64,000 nt of DNA from Parvularcula bermudensis HTCC2503 (GCF_000152825.2 NC_014414.1:558001-622000), one strand, 5' to 3'; counted from the first letter of the stretch, positions 45,753 through 55,123 are shown. Notes: generated by a model not told the origin, from the letters alone. Numbers and translations: made by a program.

Positions 45753-46280
45753 TTACGAGCCGACAGTCGTCAACAGGACCGTTGTCGCGTTACGGTTCCG
45801 TGCCCAGGCCTCAGGCGTGGACCGCGGATCGATGGGCCGCTCCTTGCCGTAGGACACAGTGGTAATCCGCGACGGATCGATACCCAGATCCACGAGATAG
45901 GACTTCGCCGCGCTGGCCCGGCGGGCGCCCAAAGCGAGGTTATATTCACGGGTGCCGCGCTCGTCGGCATGGCCTTCGAGGCGGATGCGCGCTTCGGGAT
46001 ATTCCTTCATCCACGCCGCCTGACGCCGCAGGGTCGCAATCGATTCCTGGCCGAGGGCATATTCGTTGTACTCGAAGAACACCCGGTTACCGACATTCTG
46101 TTCAAGGTCGGCGGCCGATCCCGGAATGGGTCCCTCAGGCGCCTGATCGACCCGTGCACTGCGCTCCGGGACAACGGCATCCACCGGCGCCGATGCCTCC
46201 GGCTCGGGGGTCGACGCACAGGCGGCCAAGGTCGCCAAGGCGATGAGGGCCGTTCCACGACCATAAAAACTATTCAACAT
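45753..46280 (-). CDS. pal: peptidoglycan-associated lipoprotein Pal
   Basis: Outer-membrane lipoprotein that links Tol to peptidoglycan. The 175-residue protein has the signal MLNSFYGRGTALIALATLAAC with lipobox LAAC, a Pro/Ala-rich linker and a C-terminal OmpA-like domain: RLEGHADERGTREYNLALG is the peptidoglycan-binding loop. The ATG 46280 has AGGGG upstream; a GTG six bases earlier would be too close to the ribosome site. It closes the tol-pal set. Confidence 0.95.
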   Translation of the reverse strand: MLNSFYGRGTALIALATLAACASTPEPEASAPVDAVVPERSARVDQAPEGPIPGSAADLEQNVGNRVFFEYNEYALGQESIATLRRQAAWMKEYPEARIRLEGHADERGTREYNLALGARRASAAKSYLVDLGIDPSRITTVSYGKERPIDPRSTPEAWARNRNATTVLLTTVGS

Positions 46281-46442
46281 AATCACCCCTAATGATTCGC
46301 CCCCTCAAATAAGCCGGCCGCAACCGAACTCTCTCCGGGCAATGTCTGTTCCGAACCCGTCGACGGTGCGCATTGCACAATCCGCCACATATTAACTCTA
46401 CGGGTGCTTTGCGACACTTTCAACAAATCCCGCACAGCTTCA

Positions 46443-47789
46443 CTAATCGAGCAAAGGCGACCACGCAGGATCGGACGCTTCGGTCGAGGTCTCGACCCGG
46501 CGGAGGTTTCTGCCGGTCAAATCAATGGAGTAGAGATTAACCGGGCCCCCCGGACGATTTTCGCGGAAGAACATGATGACCCGACCATTCGGCGACCAGG
46601 TCGGCCCCTCGTCCAGATAACTTTCTGTTAACAAACGCTCGCCCGTCCCATCCGGCTTGACGACACCGATATAGAATCGTCCCCGATAGAGGCGCGTAAA
46701 GGCAATCAGATCTCCACGGGGCGACCAGACCGGTGTCCCATAGGTGCCGTTGCCGAAGGTAATGCGTCGCTGATCGGATCCGTCCGCATTCATCACATAA
46801 ATCTGCTGGCTGCCGCCGCGATCGCTGGCAAAGGTAATGTGCCGGCCATCGGGAGACATTGAGGGCGAGGTATCGATGGCCGGATTCCGCGTCAGCCGTT
46901 CGATCCGACGGGTAATCAGATCCATGCGGGCAATATCCGTGTTCCCGGCCTCCTCGATGGACAAGAGGACGCCGCGCCCATCGGTGCTGAACCGCGGGGC
47001 GAAGGTCATGCCGCGCCACGAGCCCAAGGCCTCCATCTCGGTGGTCTCGATGTCATAAAGATAGACTTGGCTTGGCCGGTCATCGAACATGGCGAGGAAA
47101 ATGATCTGCTGTTGGGTCGGTGAGAACCGCGGGGTCAGGGCATCGAAATTCAGCCCATCGGTGAGGATTGAGGGATTGGCACCGTCTTGGTCCATGATCA
47201 TCAGCCGCTTGCGGCGATCCGTTTTCGGGCCGGACTCAGCGACATAAACGATCTTGGTGTCGAAATAGCCCGGCTCACCGGTCAATTGCTCATACACGAA
47301 ATCAGCGATTTCATGCCCCGCCTTCCGAACATTGGTCGCCGGGGTTTTGAAGGCGATCGTGCCCAATTGTTTCGAGGCCCCGACATCCCAGAGCCGGGCA
47401 GCGACCTGAATGCGTCCGCCGGAGAGAGCCGTCACCTCGCCAACCAACAGCACCCTCGCGTCGATCGCCCGCCAATCGGCAAACCGCGGCGGGGTGTTCA
47501 CGGACTGAAGCTGTTGGATGAACGCCGCCGGATCAATGGGCGCGAACAAGCTTGAGCTTGCCAGATCGTCTCGGATCACCTCGCTCAGATCGGCGCTGAC
47601 CCGCTCGGCCCCCTCGCCCGTCGCAATGAAGGCCGGCAGAGCCACGGGCATCGGATCGGTCCGACCGCCCACAATATCGATCAGCGGCTCATCCTGCGCC
47701 ACAGCCCCAAGGGGCAGGGCCAGCGTAAAGGCGACAAACAGAGCGCTCAGAACGCGAACGATCAGGACCATGCAAGTTCCTCGTGACAT
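46443..47789 (-). CDS. tolB: Tol-Pal system protein TolB
   Basis: Periplasmic beta-propeller that moves between Pal and TolA. About 448 residues with signal peptide (VLIVRVLSALFVAFTLALPLGAVAQ in overlapping parts), the N-terminal domain and the propeller with its DSDGSxQIY-like repeats, for example GANPSILTDGLNFDALTPRFSP and DGRHITFASDRGGSQQIYVM. ATG 47789 with GAGGA upstream is preferred; ATG 47771 is also supported by a GAGGA. Separated by 162 bases from pal. Confidence 0.95.
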   Translation of the reverse strand: MSRGTCMVLIVRVLSALFVAFTLALPLGAVAQDEPLIDIVGGRTDPMPVALPAFIATGEGAERVSADLSEVIRDDLASSSLFAPIDPAAFIQQLQSVNTPPRFADWRAIDARVLLVGEVTALSGGRIQVAARLWDVGASKQLGTIAFKTPATNVRKAGHEIADFVYEQLTGEPGYFDTKIVYVAESGPKTDRRKRLMIMDQDGANPSILTDGLNFDALTPRFSPTQQQIIFLAMFDDRPSQVYLYDIETTEMEALGSWRGMTFAPRFSTDGRGVLLSIEEAGNTDIARMDLITRRIERLTRNPAIDTSPSMSPDGRHITFASDRGGSQQIYVMNADGSDQRRITFGNGTYGTPVWSPRGDLIAFTRLYRGRFYIGVVKPDGTGERLLTESYLDEGPTWSPNGRVIMFFRENRPGGPVNLYSIDLTGRNLRRVETSTEASDPAWSPLLD

Positions 47790-47880
47790 TGGCTCATTCC
47801 TCAATGGTCTAGCGGCGTCGCCCCCGGAACACGAGGCCTTTGCGATAACTTCACTTAAGGCGCCCGACGGCTTTGCCGCC

Positions 47881-48765
47881 TCAAGACGTCCCCGGCCGGA
47901 ACCGGAAATTGATCACGCGCCATTGCTGATATCGGGCCGGGTCGAGGGCGTCGAGGGGAAGGCAGGCCCTTACCGCCGCCACCGCATTTCTCGCCGCCGC
48001 CTGATAAGCGGGGTTGCCGGAACGGTTGATCGCAGCCTGGTTGGTGATCTCGATCGGCGCCGCCAGCGTTTGGTCGATATTGAGGACGATCCGCAACTCG
48101 ACCACGAATTGATCGGCGTCCCGCGCGGAGAGGTCGATCACTCTATTGGCGCGGACACAGGCCTGGAGCGCGGCCTCCTCGGTGATACTCAATTGACCGC
48201 CCGGACCGATTTGCGGCTGGTCGCGTTCCCCTCCCTCTCCGGTGTCCCCCACAACCCGCGGCGCAGTACGCGGGCGATCCGGCGTGAGATCGACCAATCC
48301 GTCGCTCAGCGAGTCAAAATCGAGGTCCTCCACGGGATCGGGCTCGGGCGCAGATGTCGGCGGCGCAGGCTCTGGGTCGGGCTCAGGCAATTGAGGCTCA
48401 GGCTCAGCTTCCGGTTGAGGCTCAGGCTCGGGGGCAGGTTCCGGCGCCGGTTGAGGCTCGGGCTCAGGCTCGGGCGCAGGTTCAGGCTCAGGTTCTGGCT
48501 CTGGCGTCGGATCGGGCTCAGGCTGGGGCGCGGGTTCAGGCGCCGGCTCGGGAAGCGGCGCCGGTTCTTCCCGCTCGGCGGGCTCTTCGGTTGCCGATTC
48601 CGCGGGGATCGACACCAAATCGTCGAACTCGGCCCGGCTCAGCACATCGACCGGTACGGGAGGAATATAGATCGGATCGTCGGCCAGGCGCGGCACGGTC
48701 ACCACGAGACCGCCGATCACCGCCCCATGGAGGAGGAGCGAGAGCGAGAGAGCGGGAAATCGCAC
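47881..48765 (-). CDS. tolA: TolA-like cell-envelope protein with Pro-Glu repeat domain
   Basis: A 294-residue inner-membrane protein linking TolQ-TolR to TolB and Pal. The N-terminal membrane helix is [16 protein letters not shown] Pro-Glu/Pro-Ala repeat region of about 80 residues (about 68-145) replaces the Ala/Lys-rich helix typical of TolA. The C-terminal globular domain (about 195-290) has two Cys (ACVRAN; RACLPLD) and the TolA-C pattern [16 protein letters not shown] start at 48765, 14 bases after tolR. A TonB-like extended spacer is implied. Confidence 0.87.
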   Translation of the reverse strand: MRFPALSLSLLLHGAVIGGLVVTVPRLADDPIYIPPVPVDVLSRAEFDDLVSIPAESATEEPAEREEPAPLPEPAPEPAPQPEPDPTPEPEPEPEPAPEPEPEPQPAPEPAPEPEPQPEAEPEPQLPEPDPEPAPPTSAPEPDPVEDLDFDSLSDGLVDLTPDRPRTAPRVVGDTGEGGERDQPQIGPGGQLSITEEAALQACVRANRVIDLSARDADQFVVELRIVLNIDQTLAAPIEITNQAAINRSGNPAYQAAARNAVAAVRACLPLDALDPARYQQWRVINFRFRPGTS

Positions 48766-48778
48766 GCCCCTCGCCCGC

Positions 48779-49192
48779 CTACTCCGTAACCAGGCCGATG
48801 CGAGTGAACCCCGCACCGTTAAGAGCCCCCAAGACCTGTGCCACAGCGTCATAGGAAGCGGCCCGGTCGCCCTGAACGTAAATCCGCTGATCATAGCCCG
48901 CCTGGCGAACCGCAGTCAGATGGGGCGCGAGATTGTCGAGGGCAATTTCTGTGTCCTGGACGAAAATACGCCCCTCCGAGGTGACCGAAACGGTGATCGG
49001 CTCACCGCTATCGGTCATGGCTTGCGCGTCCGTGTCCGGCTTGTCGACTTCGATTCCCACCGTCAGCAACGGCGCCGCCACCATGAAAATGATCAGCAAA
49101 ACGAGCATCACATCGACCATGGGGGTGACGTTGATTTCCGCCATCGGCGTGAACCGACCGCGCCCCCCGGGCTGTCTGATCCCACCGGCCAT
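48779..49192 (-). CDS. tolR: biopolymer transport protein TolR
   Basis: A 137-residue ExbD/TolR family protein with one membrane helix: [20 protein letters not shown] carries the conserved Asp of the proton channel. The periplasmic domain follows. It lies 4 bases after tolQ's stop in the same operon. Confidence 0.96.
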   Translation of the reverse strand: MAGGIRQPGGRGRFTPMAEINVTPMVDVMLVLLIIFMVAAPLLTVGIEVDKPDTDAQAMTDSGEPITVSVTSEGRIFVQDTEIALDNLAPHLTAVRQAGYDQRIYVQGDRAASYDAVAQVLGALNGAGFTRIGLVTE

Positions 49193-49195
49193 GGG

Positions 49196-49894
49196 CTACG
49201 CCCCCTCGCCAAGGCGTCGGGACAGGATCGCCACGAATTCCGTGGCAAAGCCCTCAAGTCGGACGGCATAGGAGTTAACCCCCGCCGCGTATCGGTTGTA
49301 ACCAATGACCGCCGGTATCGCGGCGACAAGGCCAAGCGCCGTGGCGAACAGCGCCTCGGCGATACCCGGCGCCACCACGGCCAGATTGGCGTCGCCAGTG
49401 GCGCCAATGCCGCGAAAGGCGTTCATGATCCCCCACACCGTGCCGAACAGACCGATAAAGGGGGCCGCCGACCCAATCGTCGCCAGCACCGAAAGCTGGC
49501 TTTGAATCTTCTCAAGCTCCCGATTGACGTGGACCCGCGCCACGCTTTCCAACCGCGAGGCCGCCGCAGGATCCCCATGGCCGCGATCTTGAGTGAATTC
49601 ATCCATCAGGGTCATGAAGATGCGGGCCATGGGATGGTCGGGCTTGTCCTTGACCTTCCGCCCCAGCTCATCAAGGGGGCGCCCCGACCAGAATTGGTCT
49701 TCGAACTTCTTGGCCTTGGATTTGATGGCGCCGAGGGTCATCGATTTGTCGAACATGATCGTCCAGGACCAAACGCTCATGCCCGCCAAAACAAGCATCA
49801 CGAATTGCACGACGATATCGGCCTGAAGAATGAGGCCCCAGATAGAAAAATCGGTCCCCAATTCGGAGGTGACCGTCACCGCTTCGTCCATCAA
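49196..49894 (-). CDS. tolQ: Tol-Pal system protein TolQ
   Basis: A 232-residue ExbB/TolQ family proton-channel subunit with three membrane helices. Key helix parts are SAAPFIGLFGTVWGIMNAF and FATALGLVAAIPAVIGYN. It is the first gene of tolQ-tolR-tolA-tolB-pal; ybgC and cpoB, common in gammaproteobacteria, are absent. The 225 bases upstream, shared divergently with asd, should hold its promoter. Confidence 0.96.
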   Translation of the reverse strand: MMDEAVTVTSELGTDFSIWGLILQADIVVQFVMLVLAGMSVWSWTIMFDKSMTLGAIKSKAKKFEDQFWSGRPLDELGRKVKDKPDHPMARIFMTLMDEFTQDRGHGDPAAASRLESVARVHVNRELEKIQSQLSVLATIGSAAPFIGLFGTVWGIMNAFRGIGATGDANLAVVAPGIAEALFATALGLVAAIPAVIGYNRYAAGVNSYAVRLEGFATEFVAILSRRLGEGA

Positions 49895-50119
49895 TCCGCT
49901 CCCGACGAGGCATCCGCCCGTTTACCATGCGTAATGATGTAACACGGTTTTTGTGACGGTTGCGAGGCGCCCTCGCCGAGCTTCCGTCAAATTTGTGCCC
50001 CAAGACTTTTGGTGGCCCGAGCGCCGGCACGCCCTACCGCCCCGATCTTGCCCCTAGATCTTGCACTTCGCGCATAGCTCGTTCACCACCCCCTTTTTTA
50101 TCGAGAAGGACGGGAACCC

Positions 50120-51151
50120 GTGTCTCTTACCGTAGCGGTCGTCGGGGCCACCGGCATGGTCGGCCACGAAGTCTTGAGTATCCTCGCCGAGCGTCTTTTT
50201 CCGGCGGACGAGGTGATTGCCCTTGCCTCCCGCAACTCCCTCGGTCGGGAGGTGTCCTACGGCGACAAAACCCTCAAATGCCGTGACCTCGATCAATTCG
50301 ATTTTGCGGGAACCGATCTTGCGATCTTTGCCGCGGGCGGCGACATCTCCGAGAAATACGCCCCCCTCGCCGCCAAGGCCGGGTGCATCGTCATCGATAA
50401 TTCATCGAAGTTTCGTCTCGATCCGGATGTCCCGCTGATCATTCCTGAGGTGAACGCCGCGGCGGTCGACGGCTATGCCAAGCGGAATATCATCGCAAAC
50501 CCCAATTGCTCCACGGCGCAATTGCTGGTGGTGCTCAAACCGCTGCACGATCGGGCAAAAATCAAGCGCGTCGTCGTGGCCACCTATCAATCCGTCTCCG
50601 GCGCCGGCAAAGAGGCCGCCGACGAATTATTCACCCAAACCAAGGGCATTTTCGTCAATGACGAGCCCTCACCGGAAAAGTTTACCAAGCAGATCGCCTT
50701 TAACGTGATCCCGCATATCGATGTCTTTCTCGACGATGGCTCCACGAAAGAGGAGTTCAAGATGGTGGCGGAAACCAAAAAGATCCTCGACCCGACGATC
50801 AAGCTCACCGCCACCGCTGTCAGGGTGCCGGTTTTCGTCGGCCATGCGGAAGCGGTGAATATCGAGTTCGAAGAGCCCCTCGACGACGAAGAGGCGCGGG
50901 CAATCCTGCGGGAGGCTCCAGGCTGTCTCGTCGTCGATAAGCGAGAGGATGGCGGTTATGTCACCCCGGTCGAATGCGTCGGCGATTTTGCGACCTTTAT
51001 CAGCCGCATAAGGACAGATTCCACGGTGGAGAACGGTCTGAATTTGTGGGTGGTCTCGGACAATCTGCGCAAAGGGGCAGCCTTGAACGCCGTGCAGATT
51101 GCGGAGTTGCTGGTCAATCGCGGACATGTCAAAGCAGGCGACAGCGCCTGA
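50120..51151 (+). CDS. asd: aspartate-semialdehyde dehydrogenase
   Basis: Converts aspartyl phosphate to aspartate semialdehyde for Lys, Met, Thr and diaminopimelate synthesis. The 343-residue protein begins VAVVGATGMVGHEVL and has the catalytic cysteine in IIANPNCSTAQ. A GTG start is supported by AAGGA about ten bases upstream. The divergent gene is tolQ. It is followed by hpt 28 bases downstream. Confidence 0.96.
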   Translation: MSLTVAVVGATGMVGHEVLSILAERLFPADEVIALASRNSLGREVSYGDKTLKCRDLDQFDFAGTDLAIFAAGGDISEKYAPLAAKAGCIVIDNSSKFRLDPDVPLIIPEVNAAAVDGYAKRNIIANPNCSTAQLLVVLKPLHDRAKIKRVVVATYQSVSGAGKEAADELFTQTKGIFVNDEPSPEKFTKQIAFNVIPHIDVFLDDGSTKEEFKMVAETKKILDPTIKLTATAVRVPVFVGHAEAVNIEFEEPLDDEEARAILREAPGCLVVDKREDGGYVTPVECVGDFATFISRIRTDSTVENGLNLWVVSDNLRKGAALNAVQIAELLVNRGHVKAGDSA

Positions 51152-51178
51152 TCCTTCCTCGCCTCTTCGCTGGAGCCA

Positions 51179-51745
51179 ATGATGATCACAGTCCGTGGAA
51201 AGACCATCGAGCCCCTCTTCTCCGCGGACCAGATTGCCGAGCGCAATATCGCCCTGGCCGAACAAATTGCTGAGGGGCCGACGACGGACCTTTTGGTGAT
51301 CGCGGTTCTCAAAGGCTCCTTCATTTTCGCGGCGGATCTCTTGCGGGCCCTGCACGCCGTCGGCCTCGCCCCGGAGGTCGAGTTCATCACCCTCTCAAGC
51401 TACGGCAAGGGGACCGTGTCGCAGGGGGTGAGGATCATCAAGGATATCGACAGCGAAGTGGCAGGACGGGACATTTTGCTGATCGACGACATCCTGGAAT
51501 CAGGACGGACACTGAGATTTGCGCGCGATCTGATGTTCGAGCGGGGGGCCAATCATGTGTCGATTGCCGTCCTGCTCGATAAGACGAGCAAGCGCACCGA
51601 GGGTACAGTCGAGGCTGACTATGTCGGCTTTGAATGTCCTGATCATTTCGTTGTCGGCTATGGTATGGACGTTGCCTATGCGTTCCGCGAACTCCCCTTT
51701 GTGGGGATCGTCACCGGCGACAGTGAAGGGGCGGCCCCTCGCTGA
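51179..51745 (+). CDS. hpt: hypoxanthine phosphoribosyltransferase
   Basis: Purine salvage enzyme, 188 residues. The PRPP-binding loop DILLIDDILESGRTL is intact, with the catalytic Asp in this segment, and VAVLKGSFIFAADLLR-like (IAVLKGSFIFAADL) and TSKRTEGTVEADYVGF follow the family pattern. Starts ATGATG; the first is used. It is co-directional with asd. Confidence 0.95.
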   Translation: MMITVRGKTIEPLFSADQIAERNIALAEQIAEGPTTDLLVIAVLKGSFIFAADLLRALHAVGLAPEVEFITLSSYGKGTVSQGVRIIKDIDSEVAGRDILLIDDILESGRTLRFARDLMFERGANHVSIAVLLDKTSKRTEGTVEADYVGFECPDHFVVGYGMDVAYAFRELPFVGIVTGDSEGAAPR

Positions 51746-51773
51746 TCCTGCAACCGGAACCTCTGTCCTCGGG

Positions 51774-51787
51774 CCCCGTTATCGGGG
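51774..51787 (+). terminator. short hairpin after hpt
   Basis: CCCCG-TTAT-CGGGG forms a 5-bp stem with a tetraloop, 28 bases after the hpt stop. No T-run follows, so it is a weak candidate. Confidence 0.3.
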
Positions 51788-51815
51788 TGTGACATCTTAA
51801 CCGAGGACAAATCCC

Positions 51816-51974
51816 ATGGACCTGATCCGCATCATCTTCTCGATTCTTCTGCCGCCCCTTGGCGTTGCCCTTCAGGTGGGGCTCGGCGCTCAATTCTGGC
51901 TCAATGTCCTTCTTACGCTGCTTGGCTACATTCCCGGGGTGATCCACGCGGTCTACATTATCGGCAAGCGGTAA
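51816..51974 (+). CDS. YqaE/Pmp3 family membrane protein
   Basis: A 52-residue protein with two membrane helices: LIRIIFSILLPPLGVALQVG followed by LLTLLGYIPGVIHAVYII. The LPPLG and GYIPGVIHA motifs are the Pmp3/UPF0057 signature. Members are small plasma-membrane proteins often tied to salt, cold or membrane-potential stress. A ribosome site CGAGGA lies upstream. The gene lies 17 bases before a DUF4112 gene. Confidence 0.9.
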   Translation: MDLIRIIFSILLPPLGVALQVGLGAQFWLNVLLTLLGYIPGVIHAVYIIGKR

Positions 51975-51991
51975 GGCGCCTTTTTTGATCA

Positions 51992-52435
51992 ATGACCACG
52001 ATGGCCGAACGGAACAGTCCCACGATTGACCCGTCTCCCGAGCCTCGGGGCCCTGAGTCCCTGGGACACGCAACGCAGGTCCGGCGCCTGCGGCGCTTGT
52101 CGAAACTTGCCCGCCTCCTCGATGCACGGTTCGGGGTGCCCGGGTTTCGCTTCGGTCTCGACGGGATCATCGGCTTGGTGCCCGGTGTCGGCGATGCCAT
52201 CATGGCGGCCATTTCCATCGGGATCGTCGTCGAGGCGGCGCGGATGGGCGCGCGCACCACGACCCTGATTAGGATGGTGTTCAACATCGTCATCGACAGT
52301 TTAGCAGGGGCCGTCCCCCTTCTCGGCGACATCTTCGACATCTTCTATAAAGCGAACCTGCGGAACATCGATCTGTTGCGACGTGAGTTCCCCGATGCCG
52401 CCGCCGAGGTGGACAGCGTCGCCAAGGACCGCTGA
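51992..52435 (+). CDS. DUF4112 domain-containing protein
   Basis: A 147-residue protein with the DUF4112 core: LARLLDARFGVPGFRFGLDG, IIGLVPGVGDAIMAAISI and IDSLAGAVPLLGDIFDIFYKANLRN (in overlapping parts). The hydrophobic stretches suggest one or two membrane segments. Function unknown. It directly follows the Pmp3-like gene, so both probably act at the membrane. Confidence 0.85.
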   Translation: MTTMAERNSPTIDPSPEPRGPESLGHATQVRRLRRLSKLARLLDARFGVPGFRFGLDGIIGLVPGVGDAIMAAISIGIVVEAARMGARTTTLIRMVFNIVIDSLAGAVPLLGDIFDIFYKANLRNIDLLRREFPDAAAEVDSVAKDR

Positions 52436-52561
52436 TCGGTGACATGATGCCGGGGCGCGCCCCCCGATTTCGGGGGGACCTTAAGGGCCGAGCCCAAAAG
52501 GGCCGAGCCGTGCCGAAGATCCGCCCTAGCCAAAGGGCAGGACGGCTTCTAGGCGGCACTG

Positions 52562-53503
52562 ATGTCCGGTCCTTCCTCCTTGCGTACTGGCCTTTTGGCG
52601 GGAACCCTAGCCTATACGCTATGGGGGTTTTTGCCCTTTTATTTTATCGTCCTGCGGGGCATCTCGCCGATTGAAATCTTCACCGATCGGATCTTGTTCG
52701 CCGTGCCCTTCGGGCTGCTGGTGATCCTGGCGCGTTCGCAATGGGGCGAAGTCGTAAAGGGGCTCCGGTCCCCGAAAGTGGTGCTCTGGCTTCTCGCCTC
52801 TGCCCTGGCGATTGCCGGGAATTGGATCCTCTATATCGTCGCCGTTCAAGAAGGCCGCGTCTTCGAGGTCAGCCTTGGCTACTACATCAATCCATTGGTG
52901 TACGTCCTGGTGGGTGTCGTGGTGATGGGCGAACGCCTTCGCCGTCTCCAGATCCTGGCCGTCCTGCTGGCCGGTATTGGCGTGACCATTCTGACGGTCT
53001 ATGGCGGACGGTTCCCGCTCTTCGGGCTGATCCTCGCGGTGACCTTCACCTTTTACGGCTACTCGCGAAAGCGGGTGGCGATCGGCGCGATGCCCGGGCT
53101 CTTTATCGAGACTTTATTGCTCAGCCCCCTGGCCCTCGGCCTCCTGATATGGCTGGTCGCTTCGACCGATACCGGCCTTGAGGCAGGCTTGTCCGGCGAT
53201 TTTGGCCTTTTGACGCTCCTGATGCTCGCCGGACCGATTACCGTGACGCCGCTTCTGTTTTTTGCCATTGCCGCCCGGCGCCTAACCCTCTCGACCATTG
53301 GGTTCTTGCAGTTTATCGGCCCCACGCTTGCCTTCGGCATTGGCCTTCTTGACGGCGAACCGTTCACCCCCGCCTATCAAATTTGCTTTGCCTTCATTTG
53401 GCTGGGGGTCGCGCTCTTTATTGGCGATGCGCTTCAGCACCGCGCTCAGCGGCCATCGCCGGTCCCGCGGGCGGTCGCCGCCTCGCTGTCGACCGATCCG
53501 TAG
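52562..53503 (+). CDS. rarD: EamA/RarD family transporter
   Basis: A 313-residue drug/metabolite transporter-type permease with ten membrane helices, formed by two EamA halves. The landmarks LAYTLWGFLPFYF and YYINPLVYVLVGVVVMGERL are typical of RarD. Its last 58 bases overlap, in antisense, the convergent DUF6476-type gene. Substrate unknown. Confidence 0.9.
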   Translation: MSGPSSLRTGLLAGTLAYTLWGFLPFYFIVLRGISPIEIFTDRILFAVPFGLLVILARSQWGEVVKGLRSPKVVLWLLASALAIAGNWILYIVAVQEGRVFEVSLGYYINPLVYVLVGVVVMGERLRRLQILAVLLAGIGVTILTVYGGRFPLFGLILAVTFTFYGYSRKRVAIGAMPGLFIETLLLSPLALGLLIWLVASTDTGLEAGLSGDFGLLTLLMLAGPITVTPLLFFAIAARRLTLSTIGFLQFIGPTLAFGIGLLDGEPFTPAYQICFAFIWLGVALFIGDALQHRAQRPSPVPRAVAASLSTDP

Positions 53504-53829
53504 CGAATATCGCTGGCGGCAATGTCGCCTCCGGCGAGGTCGATCAGGAGGAGGCGCTGGGTGCCGTCAGGCTGATCGACGGTCAGGAAGAGCCGATCTC
53601 CCTCCAGGGTCGCGTGGCCAATTCGCTCCCCCTCTTCCAATGTGACGACGGGCAAGGTGGTCTCGCCCTCGCCCTCCGTCGGGCCCTTAACGATCAAGGC
53701 CGCGACGAGACCGAAGCCCAAGAGCAAGATCAGCCCCAGTCCCCACACAACCCCCTTCAAGATCGCAAGGGAAGGGCCGCCCTCGGCAAGGGCGGTATTA
53801 TCATCGGGGGAGGGGGCTGCGTCATTCAT
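53446..53829 (-). CDS. DUF6476-like single-span membrane protein
   Basis: A 127-residue protein with one membrane helix (VVWGLGLILLLGFGLVAALIV) and a soluble beta-rich C-terminal part (GHATLEGDRLFLTVDQPDG). The pattern and its position beside rluD and rpoH fit the DUF6476 family of alphaproteobacteria. Function unknown. It diverges from rluD with a 46-base gap and overlaps the rarD 3' end. Confidence 0.7.
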   Translation of the reverse strand: MNDAAPSPDDNTALAEGGPSLAILKGVVWGLGLILLLGFGLVAALIVKGPTEGEGETTLPVVTLEEGERIGHATLEGDRLFLTVDQPDGTQRLLLIDLAGGDIAASDIRYGSVDSEAATARGTGDGR

Positions 53830-53875
53830 CGGCGCGGGTTTGACAACGAAACGCTTTCAAGGTCACCCCTTTTCG

Positions 53876-54892
53876 ATGAGCGATACAGAGCCCCTCTCCT
53901 TCACGGTCGCCGAGGCCGATGTCGGCGCCCGCCTCGATAAGTGGATTGCCGATCAGACCGACGCCTATAGCCGGGCGCGGATCAAAGCGCTGATCGAGGG
54001 CGGGGCACTGACGAAGGACGCAGCGCCCTTCACAGATCCAAAGTGGAAGCTGCGCCAAGGGGAGGTATTCACCCTGGTCCCCCCACCCCCCGAAGACCCA
54101 ACGCCAAAGCCCGAAGACATCCCCCTGACAGTGCTGTTCGAAGACGGGGATTTGATTGTCATCAACAAACCGGCGGGGCTGGTCGTGCACCCCGCTGCCG
54201 GAAATTGGACCGGCACTTTGGTGAATGCCCTCCTCCACCATTGCGGCGATACGCTCTCCGGCATTGGCGGCGTCATCAGGCCGGGGATCGTGCATCGCCT
54301 GGATAAGGATACGTCGGGTGTCATGGTGATCGCGAAGAACGACCACGCCCATCAGGGTCTCTCGGCGCTCTTTGCCGCGCATGATATCGACCGTGCCTAT
54401 CTTGCCCTTTGCGAAGGGAGCCCGCGACCGACCAGCGGCACGATCACCTGGCCCCTCGCCCGCTCTTCGGGGGACCGGAAGAAGATGACGGTGGTGGGGG
54501 TCGACCGGCCCGAGGGCAAGGAAGCCATCACCCATTTTGCGCGGCTCGACGCCTATGGCATCGGCCGGGCGAAATTGCCGGGGGACGCCCTCGCCTCCCT
54601 TGTGGAATGTCGGCTGGAAACAGGCCGTACCCACCAAATCAGGGTGCATATGAGCCATATCGGCCACCCCCTGCTCGGGGATCCGGTCTACGGTCGATCG
54701 GGCCTTGCGGGATTGAAACCGGGGGATCCGGCCGCCGACCATGCCCTTGGCCTCCTCCGACGGTTCCGGCGCCAGGCTCTTCACGCGGTAGAGCTTGGTT
54801 TCGATCACCCGGTGACGGGCGAGGCCCTTCATTTCCGTCAGCCGCCGCCCCATGATTTCTCGACGCTTGTCGAGGCCTTCAAGGTCCTGTGA
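53876..54892 (+). CDS. rluD: RluD/RluA family 23S rRNA pseudouridine synthase
   Basis: A 338-residue enzyme with an N-terminal S4 RNA-binding domain (about residues 12-75, GARLDKWIADQTDAYSRARI) and the catalytic domain. The active-site Asp lies in GIVHRLDKDTSGVMV, and later LETGRTHQIRVHMSHIGHPLLGD is intact in overlapping parts. RluD modifies the large-subunit helix-69 loop. The ATG at 53876 begins the conserved domain; upstream codons to 53642 lie inside the DUF6476 antisense. Other RluA-family members are the alternative. Confidence 0.9.
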   Translation: MSDTEPLSFTVAEADVGARLDKWIADQTDAYSRARIKALIEGGALTKDAAPFTDPKWKLRQGEVFTLVPPPPEDPTPKPEDIPLTVLFEDGDLIVINKPAGLVVHPAAGNWTGTLVNALLHHCGDTLSGIGGVIRPGIVHRLDKDTSGVMVIAKNDHAHQGLSALFAAHDIDRAYLALCEGSPRPTSGTITWPLARSSGDRKKMTVVGVDRPEGKEAITHFARLDAYGIGRAKLPGDALASLVECRLETGRTHQIRVHMSHIGHPLLGDPVYGRSGLAGLKPGDPAADHALGLLRRFRRQALHAVELGFDHPVTGEALHFRQPPPHDFSTLVEAFKVL

Positions 54893-55123
54893 GCCCTGCT
54901 CCCCGTCCCCGTTAAGGGCGGCCGCATTGGCCCAATCGATGAGGCTTATCGGCTTGGTGAGTGGCGAAATAACAGCGCCCCCCTTAGAAGCGGGGGAGAT
55001 GTACCTATTTTCAATCTTTGACCGGTGGTCTGTGCGCTATTGTCCGACAACCGCGAGGCGATGCGCACGTTGAATGTGATGAGAGCTTTTTGACATCGCA
55101 TTTGGGGAGAAAAGAGAGACGAT

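Noticed and set aside
48330-48560. Short regular repeats that at first look like a CRISPR or tandem satellite
   Set aside because: They are the DNA of the TolA Pro-Glu repeats (GGCTC/AGG units in frame) with no fixed repeat-spacer structure.
47518-48789. A 423-codon open frame opposite tolA and tolB with a Leu/Arg-rich repeat
   Set aside because: The repeat is just the antisense reading of the TolA Pro-Glu spacer; tolA is the real gene.
54976-54996. CCCCC-N8-GGGGG inverted repeat upstream of rpoH, considered as an RNA thermometer
   Set aside because: It is more than 120 bases before the start codon and does not cover the ribosome site, so a thermosensor is not supported.
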